From the NCBI RefSeq assembly GCF_026339735.1, contig NZ_JAPEQG010000001.1, positions 682,001-746,000 on the forward strand: a stretch of 64,000 nt of DNA. Direction: 5' to 3'. The notes under the pieces were generated by a model that was given only the letters and a program-made list of their open reading frames with translations, had not been told where the DNA came from and searched no databases. Of this stretch, positions 48,201 through 51,479 are shown one piece after another (the first letter of the stretch is position 1; every line of letters begins with the position of its first letter). This stretch comes from Streptomyces sp. NBC_01669. Lineage in GTDB: Bacteria; Actinomycetota; Actinomycetes; Streptomycetales; Streptomycetaceae. The position numbers and the translations under genes are program-made.

Positions 48201-49548
48201 CCATCGGGTGCCAGACAGGGCGACAGGCCACGACGGCGGGCCGCGGCGTGCTGGGAGCGGTCGCCGCGGTCCCGGCCGGTTCGGCGGTCACTGTGGCGGT
48301 GGGTGTTGCGGGCGACGCGGCGGCAGGGGCGGGTCCCGGGCCCGTGGGTCCTGTGGCGGCCGGGAGCTGCGGGTGGGTCTGCGCCAGGTGCCGGGCGAGT
48401 TCGTCCACCGTCCCGTACTCGAACAGCAGGGTGGGGTAGAGCCGTTCCCCGATGAGCTGTTCCAGATCCTGGCCGAGCTTCAGCAGCGCGACCGAGTCGA
48501 GGCCCAGGGTGTAGAAGCCGGTGCGTGTGTCGACCTCGTCGGCCGTCACGCCGAGCGCACCGGCCACCAGACCCCGCAGCAGCACGACATGGCCGTCCCC
48601 GGCAGGGGCCGCCGGCGGCTCCTCCCCGGCCGGGTCGGTCGGCTCCGTGGCGGGGGCGTCGGCCGGATGCTCTGCAGCCGCGGGCACGGAAGCGGGAGCA
48701 GGAGCGGCGACGAGCGCCGTCACCTGTTCCGGAAACCTGATCCGCTTGCAGGTGAGCCCGGTGAACTCGGCCGCCGGGTAACCCTGTTCGTCAAAGATCA
48801 GACAGTCGCTGCTGACCAGCTGGCCGGATGCGGCAGCCGTTTCGGGGGCGGGCAGATACGCGTAACACCGGCCGCGCAGCCGACGGTTCGCCCGGAACCG
48901 CTCGATGAACATCGGGATGAACGGATCGCCCGTGGAACCGGTCATCCCGAACGCGACGAGTGTGGCGGCGTCCAGCTTGGCCGGATGGAGGTGGAAACCG
49001 TCCTCCAGCTCCTGCGAGCGCGGCGACAGGTTGAGCTCCGCCAGCAGATAGCCGGGCCCTTCCCACATGGCGCCCGAGCAGGTCATCGCCGGACCGTGCT
49101 GGATCTGCTCGGCGCGTGCCTGGGCGTACAGTTCGGCAAGATCACGCTGCTTCACGGCCCCCGCCCGCAGGGCGTCGAGGTCCACTGCGGGAGCCGGTCC
49201 CGCAGTGGTCCAGGTGAGGCGGCCGGAGAAATTGTCCCGCCAGGGCGGCGGGTCGTCCGGCACGGCCGCCCGGCTGCGGGCGGTGACGTCCCAGTCGCCG
49301 TCGGTCCGCTCGGTCAGGGTCACCCGGATGTCCCGGCCGGTCCCCGGGTCCGTCGCCACAGCCTCGGCGAAGACGATGTCGCGCAGTTCGCAGCCGGCGC
49401 CGTCGAAGCCCTGGGCCTCGATGATCCGGTGGACGATGTCGAGGAATGCCGCACCCGGCAGTACGGACACCCCGTGCACCCGGTGGTCGCGCATGATGAA
49501 GTCGTCCGGCGCGAGGTGGAGGTCGCAGTTGATCGTCCGCTGAGCCAT
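30202..49548 (-). CDS. Giant trans-AT type I polyketide synthase (PKS2) with terminal KS-PLP lyase-TE
   Basis: 6448 residues. Domains (approximate residues): DH 1-275, ACP 320-395 and KR 440-900, completing the module whose KS ends PKS1. Then KS 930-1350, ECH 1513-1755, ACP 1785-1865. Then KS 2026-2450, DH 2612-2860, KR 2865-3300, C-methyltransferase 3400-3680 (LEIGAGTGGSS), ACP 3715-3795. Then KS 3830-4255, KR 4440-4880, ACP 4895-4970. Finally KS 5043-5470, tryptophanase-like PLP domain 5720-6110, TE 6165-6440 (GASFGG, Ser6267; His6408). No AT is present, so malonate comes in trans. Active-site Cys and His are intact in all four KS; DH (HxxxGxxxxP plus Asp) and KR (Ser/Tyr) look active. The last unit has no ACP. 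AAGGA precedes the ATG at 49548; a GTG at 49581 would overlap the adenylation gene. The DH-ACP-KR order and terminal PLP-TE resemble leinamycin LnmJ. Confidence 0.93.
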   Translation of the reverse strand: MAQRTINCDLHLAPDDFIMRDHRVHGVSVLPGAAFLDIVHRIIEAQGFDGAGCELRDIVFAEAVATDPGTGRDIRVTLTERTDGDWDVTARSRAAVPDDPPPWRDNFSGRLTWTTAGPAPAVDLDALRAGAVKQRDLAELYAQARAEQIQHGPAMTCSGAMWEGPGYLLAELNLSPRSQELEDGFHLHPAKLDAATLVAFGMTGSTGDPFIPMFIERFRANRRLRGRCYAYLPAPETAAASGQLVSSDCLIFDEQGYPAAEFTGLTCKRIRFPEQVTALVAAPAPASVPAAAEHPADAPATEPTDPAGEEPPAAPAGDGHVVLLRGLVAGALGVTADEVDTRTGFYTLGLDSVALLKLGQDLEQLIGERLYPTLLFEYGTVDELARHLAQTHPQLPAATGPTGPGPAPAAASPATPTATVTAEPAGTAATAPSTPRPAVVACRPVWHPMDPVPGPDQEPAGDVLLLGAAPELAAGLRARMPAGRRLIVVGTGPGFATDGPDSYRLDPRSRDQWTTLLDRLVDEGTDTAAFIQMLPDDPARGDRDAFDTVRALAAALASRPLSAPVGVHQIYRSGHSTPSPQYAALAALCRTLTAEVPRVRCRAVELDLPAGAEDLLTVAAGGISGPHEPHLRYAAGSPYVLRHTRVALPAHADPPGPSSSVYLITGAGGGIATLLAERLAREPGVGLLLLGHRPADPGLRHRIDGWERLGARVHHVRADLAREDEVRAAVAEGVARFGRIDRVLHCAGAADDGVFFREEAGRTDRVLAPKTAGLLALDAATEDLELDWFVTFSSLASVVPSPGQSTYAYANSFMDHFANRRTGRTLSVAWPHWADGGMSVPPEAVESARAEFGLSPMPAVDGLRTLWSALASGERRIVVGHGEAERIDTALHLVEPPEPGDRTRPEARPTTRDRVGPMDTGRPAEDADAATDEIAVIGVAGRYPQADSLDAFWDNLRSGRDSVTEIPVDRWDKEALYDPEKGRPGRTYGRWGGFLSSVDRFDPAFFGISRKEAEWMDPQERLFLTTAWHTLEDAGYPPDALREETVGVFLGIMWNHYQLVTDGAGGVAPTALHSSAANRVSFALDLSGPSIALDTACSSSLTALHLAVESIRRGESTLALAGGVNVMVHPQKYLQLAQGRWLSEDGRCRSFGEGGTGYVPGEGVGAVLLKPLSRARADGDHIHAVIKGTGVNHSGRTSGFTVPSPAGQAELIRHSLASSGIDPATVGYVEAHGTGTSLGDPIEIEGLGRGFGDRAPARCPIGSVKSNIGHLESAAGIAALTKVLLQLKHRTLVPSLHAGTLNPQIDFDRSPFRVQRTTTDWAVPDGTPRRAVISAFGAGGANAHAVVEEYLPTPRAAVPAGPQRVTLSARTEDALLDQVRALDSHLASLDLPGTDQVRYLADLAHTLRVGRASMVCRASVVVDSLAELRRALARILDGEDREARETADAPATPGDRGDVRRIPLPGYPFQEERCWLGAWERAHGPSRQDAAAAIAPPVAAAPRTAPDRPAGNGGVELRVLDHGVGLVVLGAPMFTDRLLRELADAFAEIDTRDDIRAVVITGSNTIFSMGATPEALEELARGEGSFTDEPVVYGALTGCRKPVVAALQGHASGGGFTFGMYGDVVLLSADSSYSANFLKYGFTPGMGATYILEHRLGRTLAHEMLLTGRSYPGAELSRRGAGVTVLPSAQVLPAALDLARSIAGHPAVASGALKAEFAGRVRAELPGIIDREVRMHRDVLGEESLDRIHARHHTREESGAAPAAPEPRRADPPAAGPLPQAPEPVDSAEVEQAVREALGALLYLEPKELDTALTFNEMGLDSVGAVEVVRDLNQRYGLDLDSVAVYDHPTVPDLTGLVATALDEQRSLHAAATAPTAPQHPATAPSAASAAAPLPPRELPDPRPDTRSPAPRRVPPEADLPAPAPAAGPSGPLVTLAPLGRGIREPEGDPPAPAVASAGPEVSAHPEPAPASDGRIPHGPASDGRTVTDRTSDGRTVAGGTPGGHTPADRPEPTGSPEATEPTGSSDIAVIGMSGRFPGADDLDAFWHNLAGGRSDIGEIPVERFDCEPDFDARRGAEGKTYSRWAAMLARVDEFDPAFFHLSPLEARAMDPQQRLFLQESYRALEDAGYAGDGDERAFGVFAGCATNDYTQLLTDSGSRDSGQAFLGNAPSILAARIAYFLNLTGPTLAVDTACSSSLVAVHLACESIRRGECTAALAGGVAVMVTPELLIRTSQTGMLSPTGRSAPFDADADGIVLGEGVGVVVLKRLDAALADGDQVHAVIRAGGINGDGKTNGITAPSAASQAALIRSVLRRAGLGAEDIGYVEAHGTGTPLGDPIEVKALTEAFRADTDRTGFCGLGSVKANIGHTTTAAGIASLLKVLLSLRHRRLAPMPGFGRPNDKIDFADSPFFPVTEPTDWQPSARGERIAAVSSFGFSGTNSHLLVAEAPARPRAPRPHTAERVVIPVSARTDAALDASLSRLATHLDTAPDVALPDLARTLSTGRRHLRARAVFTVDSVDRLRHALRLAASGAAGPDHLRGMAPADPAEPSGTLSGDAPPDRIAASYLRGERIDWEALHARPGTRRIALPTYPFARERHWPDRAHTDPRDTRTPSWRIGPDDPLVDGHRVSGHPVLPGAAAIAMAVAAADPGRLRLSSVRWLRPCRISASRALHVSLAPAGPPARRFTLHDGSGTEYATCLAEPLPAGTPAEHLDIDAAARRCDRSVDAARLYADFAAAGVGYGPRYRLLDGVRFGTDEAVATLDPTPAGPAGPYSLHPAVLDAALQTAAVLLPGDRPAVPFSAQEVWVNGPLPAGPLTVHALRERHGFTVRLADARGTVHLKVTGFSLRPIAAPAADPLDGMIHIPRWQPEPLPDSVTPTGADRTAVLHLGGPDELSRALVARCPGRDTVLLRADADGVPSLPGPEECDDLYLVACQEPDESTAPTVLNALTALTASRQAHRPLRLTLVVAGEDDTDPAARLPHAAEAQGLCRAVAAEYPHWSVRCLDIGTCADDPAELARRILAEPGEDRLVALRGTERYVQRLVPADLTAETTDPYRDGGVYVVAGGTGGIGRQLCRHLAATRRARLAVVGRRPADDPAVRSLLDEVTALGGRARYFSADLADAAALRSAVAAVRAAWGPVHGAFHSALVLRDRTVANLDRPTLDEVRRPKTDGARNLYEALSDQPLDFLVYFSSAVSFTDSAGQANYAAASMFEDAYATRLRRLGHPVSVINWGYWGGVGVVADERYARRLATLGIGSIEPSEGLAAVSRILSSGLPQALVLRAEPQGLAQFGIGTPAPTARPATATRPPAASGSGTDPRLDSARAAFTALDALARDLVRHAMAGFGGLDRAGRRIPLADLMALTTGTPHHRRLLRAVLEMLARSGALLIDNDDVVPLRTEEPVVPDVTGLLTAHPEMAPHVKLLRTCADALTDVLTGSRAHLEVLFPHGSLSLVEDVYRGQPIADHVNGLLAARVADAVLTGAARPVRVLEIGAGTGGSSAAVLAACAATGQDYAYCYTDISPAFLRHGEAEFGTRDDHVSFRPLDIGRDPAEQGFEPGGQDVVLATNVLHATADIATTLRHAASLLRPGGLLLINEVTRASDYLTVTFGLTPDWWAAEDEQRRLPGAPLLSPGQWRDALTEAGLRQVRAEGAPGIPAPDLEQCLIIAERPPTTPAPVTPDSQAPAAPAPEFLAPETLAPGPADRAVTTATTPDYVRKVFAEVLGSRPEDLDDRATFETFGIDSLVTLRIVDRFAQDLGELPATLLFENLTIEQLATHLEREHADRLGVVLRASAPQRPAPAPLPTSTPTPTPTPEGTAARDGDIAVIGVCGRYPGAPDLRSFWQNLASGTTSVTDVPADRWDWRTHFDARRGTPQHTYGRWGGFLEDVDRFDPAFFAILARDAAAIDPQERLFLETVWNLLEETGHLGTHTRVPRTGVFAGLMYGTYGQLGATLWNEGRLSGAHSSYWSVANRVSYFFDFTGPSMAVDSACSSSLTAVHLACESLRRGECETAIAGGVNLILHPSHHVSLSGLNMLSADGATKVFDERADGFVPGEGVGAVLLKPLHRAMADGDDIWAVIKGGSVNAGGKTGGYTVPNPNAQAVLITDALRRADVEPGTVSYIEAHGTGTELGDPIEFAALARAFAESGAVPGRCGVSSVKANIGHLEGAAGIAGLTKTLLQLRHRKLAPCASLDIVNPKISLAGTPFFLPRTLTDWEPTAPGTPLRAGISSFGAGGANVHLVLEEPPAPASLPAPTVPVGEQLFLLSARTPGQLATHAARIADFLTGPGTDVRLDALCWTSQTGRRDMAERVAVLAADVPELAARLAAFAHGQDAPGLVRASAGPSAAPPAGTRDLTVLAGHWASGGRPDWRELWPEPPGRIPYPTYPFERTRHWTDTRTTSPTLTPAPAPTPSDAATTEQVEMPSAGTPPGATQYLVPEWRPEHLTGTPRAPGRVLVLGAGSGASETVAAVEAAIRDAGGTCPITGPGESTEERSAWARALAAEEQLPDGLVYVAGPGTLPEQLDAGLHTVLSLTAAVLAAGSGRRLRVVFGHTQPTPAYAAVSGALAALALEHGGLRATRLYAGDEPATAADRIVAELLREPAASADTVTYEHGERCRLHMAERVPADGPGLHPAGTYLITGGAGELGLRFAAYVAQWPVTVVLAGRSALDPERTARLAALAGPGARIHYHRADVTSRHEVDELIGTVTRLYGPLRGVLHAAGITRDRRAAEKSRAEIAEVVAPKVYGAVHLDEATRDEPLDHFVLFSSVAGVSGNLGQADYAFANAYLDAFAEEREGRRRAGERPGRTLAIGWPLWDGGGMSVDAATRRLFERLWGMVPMPPEAGLRAFTRALTLPDSRVMVVERAAPAAESAPQRNTATVTEALPDVERTVRTLAAAFLLVDEREVDTDADLMELGFDSLSLTELVIQVNEAYGLDLLPTVLFENPTLGLFARYLVEEHGAGPDTTPLTGSDTAREDTRPEIASAGIAGAGLADTEATETEATETDAADTGITDRGIAVTDLTDTDVTDTDIAVIGMAGRMPGADDPDAFFRRLIAGDDLTGPVPEDRADLRGDPEIAAQRGGFLAGIDRFDAARFRISPREAALMDPQQRLFLETVWSVFEDAGYRPDRLAGTDTGLFVGVATSDYDDLMTSHAIPVQAHMATGIAHSVLANRVSHRFDLHGPSEAVDTACSSSLVALHRAVRALADGECTMAVAGGVNAVLSPSLFKAFVRAEMLSPDGRCKTFDAAADGYVRGEGVGAVLLKPLRQAVEDGDHIHAVIKGSAVNHCGRTASLTAPDPEAQARVLVSAYRRAGVDPRTVTYLESHGTGTRLGDPIEIEGMKKAFTELYEEHALPVPAIPHVAVGAVKTNIGHLEAASGMAGLLKVLLCLRHGWLPGNLHLGTVNPYLRLDGSPLRLLERAERWEGVPDGDRALRRAGVSSFGFGGSNAHVVVQGYDDARPAEQDQRPRVFPLSAPDGETLREYAARLADSIGREPSASLSRVAYTLQTGRTVFRVRHAVVAADRGELLRALAELATGPVPEPSDTPVPEAVPGPGDPHALAAAWTAGAQIDWEELWTAVPGRAPLPGVPFTRTAHWFTVPEPDASHTPPPVTAAAASTEPRRVGGRVVLTPAHTPPHAPTGTKDPKRAPSRTRVMARSETPVEDRSKSPVEDQDKTPVEAPGTSSSPAPVTVRTPRTESVPPAVDTVVGRTQQLVACGYNPVLLPAAQVPFDLITDSWAERDHPSVTRRMADITARSFSRRQDIEEYGAPWLPFKRIVATPSGRAAEALLCRLWPGERGTVLHDGVFPTWLYSLAGNGFRPVELARPDTPRQPFRSDVDLTALRTALATSPTPVSFVCLEAGNNAGGGHPISWGNLTEVRRTLGGDIPLVIDATRIVENAFRVRSDETDGPDGDVWDAVRDLLATADVVTLSMPKDFGIDSGGLLATNLSELTDRLDGERADHGPQLHAWGRRALAVAANDLDWAADRVAERMRHTATLWEHLHDADAPLTGPAAGHCVVLDVSRLAPYAELPEPVPSFLATLYRETGVRGGPHLGGGPEAQLVRLAVPVGLTDTETDTVADRVATFLTGPAEPIALAAADGTADQVRAPQARYRLDTRDSAEARPVPHAHPRSRPAPAAGTVSNPNLQVLREAAPDVEVRMVPVPGGEAEVFVRGRGPAVLLMPPFNIGAGLFVEQFRGLSDRHQVVAVHRPGVGRTRVSGGLGLEEVSALHRHVLDELGITGPVHVVGASFGGLQAQSFVLAHPERAAGLTLISSSHRFANRPGGVAKLARVAAEDLDAAIAGSGSHRLADARDDLLATLLRSESMDPHTGMRYLDAFAEHAGTQDRLADISTPTLLIHGRYDTVVPVDTVQLLHRLIRDSELVEISDAGHFPGLTSPGRVNEILTEFFATHRAVQRIGEPTGEPTDGSRP
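31219..32391 (-). other. PLP-dependent beta-eliminating lyase domain inside PKS2 (LnmJ-SH-like / tryptophanase-like)
   Basis: Residues 5720-6110 of PKS2 follow the tryptophanase/tyrosine phenol-lyase pattern from end to end. GYNPVLLP and FDLITDSW are at the N-terminus. NAGGGHPISWGNL matches the SAGGQPVS loop, and IDATRIVENAF matches the PLP-N1 aspartate and Arg block. SMPKDFGIDSGGLL holds the Schiff-base lysine (Lys5950). VRLAVP holds the substrate-carboxylate arginine (Arg6080). All key residues for an amino-acid substrate are kept. The domain lies between the last KS and the TE. The closest described PKS counterpart is the SH (thiocysteine lyase) domain of leinamycin synthase. Confidence 0.85.
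32458..32532 (-). repeat. Tandem 24-bp repeat encoding a PVED linker
   Basis: Three units encode SETPVEDR, SKSPVEDQ and DKTPVEAP in the flexible linker between the last KS and the PLP domain of PKS2. The DNA copies are near-identical, indicating recent slippage expansion. Confidence 0.6.
44284..45012 (-). other. In-line ECH2-type decarboxylase domain (PksI/CurF-like) of PKS2 module 3
   Basis: Residues 1513-1755 form a crotonase domain: VVITGSNTIFSMGATPEALE, KPVVAALQGHASGGGFTFGM (oxyanion hole) and NFLKYGFTPGMGATYILEHR. It resembles the second ECH of HMGS cassettes, which decarboxylates the 3-methylglutaconyl-type intermediate to leave a beta-methyl alkene. The module has no KR, so its beta-ketone is available to HMG-synthase, which fixes the position of the branch. 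Confidence 0.8.
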
Positions 49549-49573
49549 GTCCGCCAGTCCTTCCCTAGGTGGT

Positions 49574-51079
49574 TCACTCACCGGCCGGGCGGTCCAGCCG
49601 CTGTGCCGCTGCGGCCCGCAGGCTTCCGCGGTCGATCTTTCCGTGCCTGTTCAGGGGGGCCTTCGGCAACGGCCAGAGGCGGCCGGGCACCATGTAGCCG
49701 GGCAGATCGCCGGCCAGTCGTTTCGCCAGCGCCGGGAGGTCGACGGGCGTGTCACCGAACACGAACACCGCTATTTCCGCGGCGGGTTCACCGAGAACGA
49801 GCGCCGTGGCGTCCTGCCCGGTGATCCTTCGTACGGCGCTCTCGATCTCGCCGAGCTCGACCCGGTAGCCACGGATCTTGATCTGCTGGTCGGTGCGGCC
49901 CAGATGGACGAGCCCGACGTCGCGCTCGTACCTGACCCGGTCGCCGGTGCGGTACCAGCGGCGCCCGTCGTGCTCCAGGAACCGGCCCGTATCGGCGGCC
50001 GGGTCGAGATAGCCCCCGAACATCTGGTCGCCGGTCACGCACAGCTCCCCCACGTCCTGGCGGATCTCCCCGTCCTCGCCGAGCAGCAGCACGTCCAGGC
50101 CCTCGTGCGGCACGCCGATCGGCACCGTGCCGGTGTCGGTGGGGTCACGTTCCGGATCCCAGGTGTGGGCGGTGCAGGCGATGGTCAGCTCCGTCGGCCC
50201 GTAGATGTTGTGGATCGTCGAGGTGGGAGCCGCGCGGTGCCAGGCGCGTGCGGTTGCGGCGGGCAGCGCCTCGCCGCAGAAGATGCTGTGCCGCAGCCCG
50301 TCGAGGCCACCCGCGGGCAGACCGTTCCTGGACTGGACGGCGCCCACCAGGCTGGGGGTGGTGTGCCAGACGGTCAGCCCGTTCCGACGGGCCGCGCGGA
50401 CCGGGTCGAGGGCATGCAGCCGGGTCATCGAACAGACACAGGCGCCGACCGACCACGCCGTGAAGAGGTCGAACACGGCGAGGTCGAAGGTGAGTTCGTA
50501 GATCTGGCTGAACCGGTCCCGTTCGTCGAAGTCGTAGCGCCGCCCGGCGGCCCGCAGGAAGGCGCCGACATTGGCGTGCGAGACGGGTACGCCCTTCGGT
50601 GTACCGGTGGATCCCGAGGTGAACAGGACGTATGCCAGCCCGTCGCCGTCCTCCGCGCGGCTTCCCGCGCCCGCTTCTCCCCCGTCATCACCCGCCCGCT
50701 CGCGTGCGTCGCGTACGACCTCCTGCAGGCATGCGGCCTGTTCGGCGCCCGACGCGTCGGTGATCAGGGCGTCCACCCCAGCGGACCGCGCGACGGCGAC
50801 ATTGCGGGCGAGCGGCACCTCGGGGCCCAGCGGGACGTAGGCGGCGCCCGTGTAGAGCGCGCCCAACAGACCGGCGTACGCCTCGATGCTCTTGGCCGCG
50901 AGTATCCCGACCCGGCGCGGGGGCCGTCCGGCGTCCGCGATGAGCCGGTCGGCATACCGCCCGGCCAGCGCGTGCAGTTCGGTGTAGGTCCACTCGCGGC
51001 CGTGGATGGCCAGGGCGGGCCCGTGCGGGTTGCGCGCCAGGCCGTCGAGAAACCAGGTGTGCAGACCGCCGGGGCTCAT
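49574..51079 (-). CDS. Discrete amino-acid adenylation enzyme (LnmQ/DltA-like)
   Basis: 501 residues, a stand-alone NRPS A domain without condensation or carrier domains. Core motifs: YVLFTSGSTGTPKG (A3), TFDLAVFDLFTAWSVGA (A4), NIYGPTELTI (A5), WYRTGDRVRY (A7), GRTDQQIKIRGYRVELGEIE (A8) and PLNRHGKIDRG (A10, catalytic Lys). It should activate one amino acid and load the carrier protein encoded just upstream. Substrate specificity was not assigned; the binding-pocket residues read by eye begin D-L-F. Discrete A/PCP pairs prime leinamycin assembly (LnmQ/LnmP, D-alanine). The ATG overlaps the carrier-protein stop. The stop lies 25 bases before the PKS2 start. Confidence 0.85.
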   Translation of the reverse strand: MSPGGLHTWFLDGLARNPHGPALAIHGREWTYTELHALAGRYADRLIADAGRPPRRVGILAAKSIEAYAGLLGALYTGAAYVPLGPEVPLARNVAVARSAGVDALITDASGAEQAACLQEVVRDARERAGDDGGEAGAGSRAEDGDGLAYVLFTSGSTGTPKGVPVSHANVGAFLRAAGRRYDFDERDRFSQIYELTFDLAVFDLFTAWSVGACVCSMTRLHALDPVRAARRNGLTVWHTTPSLVGAVQSRNGLPAGGLDGLRHSIFCGEALPAATARAWHRAAPTSTIHNIYGPTELTIACTAHTWDPERDPTDTGTVPIGVPHEGLDVLLLGEDGEIRQDVGELCVTGDQMFGGYLDPAADTGRFLEHDGRRWYRTGDRVRYERDVGLVHLGRTDQQIKIRGYRVELGEIESAVRRITGQDATALVLGEPAAEIAVFVFGDTPVDLPALAKRLAGDLPGYMVPGRLWPLPKAPLNRHGKIDRGSLRAAAAQRLDRPAGE

Positions 51080-51336
51080 CCGGCAGCCTCCGTCGGTTCG
51101 CCGCGGGCGGCCGAGAGCACCGTCCAGATCGTTCTCGGCGTGCGGAAGTTCATCGGGTTCACCGCCTCGTCGGGGATGACCACGGCGTACGCCTCCTCCA
51201 GTGCGGCGATCAGCCCGACCGTCGCGAGGGAGTCGAGTCCGAATCGCGTCAGCAGCGCGTCCGCCTCCAGGTCCACCTGATCGGGCAGACCGCGCAGCGA
51301 GGCCCTGAGCACCTTCTCGAATGTCACGTCCCACAC
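51076..51336 (-). CDS. Free-standing carrier protein (PCP/ACP)
   Basis: The protein has 86 residues. The phosphopantetheine site is Ser36 in TRFGLDSLATVGLIAALEE. It lacks the NSIDRAE signature of the donor ACP, so it is a different kind of carrier, most likely the partner of the adenylation enzyme whose start overlaps its stop. It could also supply the carrier missing from the last PKS module. The GTG at 51336 is preferred (GGGAGAGC upstream); a GTG at 51327 is possible. Confidence 0.8.
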   Translation of the reverse strand: MWDVTFEKVLRASLRGLPDQVDLEADALLTRFGLDSLATVGLIAALEEAYAVVIPDEAVNPMNFRTPRTIWTVLSAARGEPTEAAG

Positions 51337-51479
51337 GTCGCTCTCCCGTGGTCGCCCTGCGAGTGGGGCGATGCTAAGCGGACGGCCGGTACGTACGGTG
51401 CTCAAATGTGTGCGGTGCGCTGCGAAGACCGCCGCGCACGATGGGCGTCCCACCCGCCCGGACGACAAGTGAGACGCCT

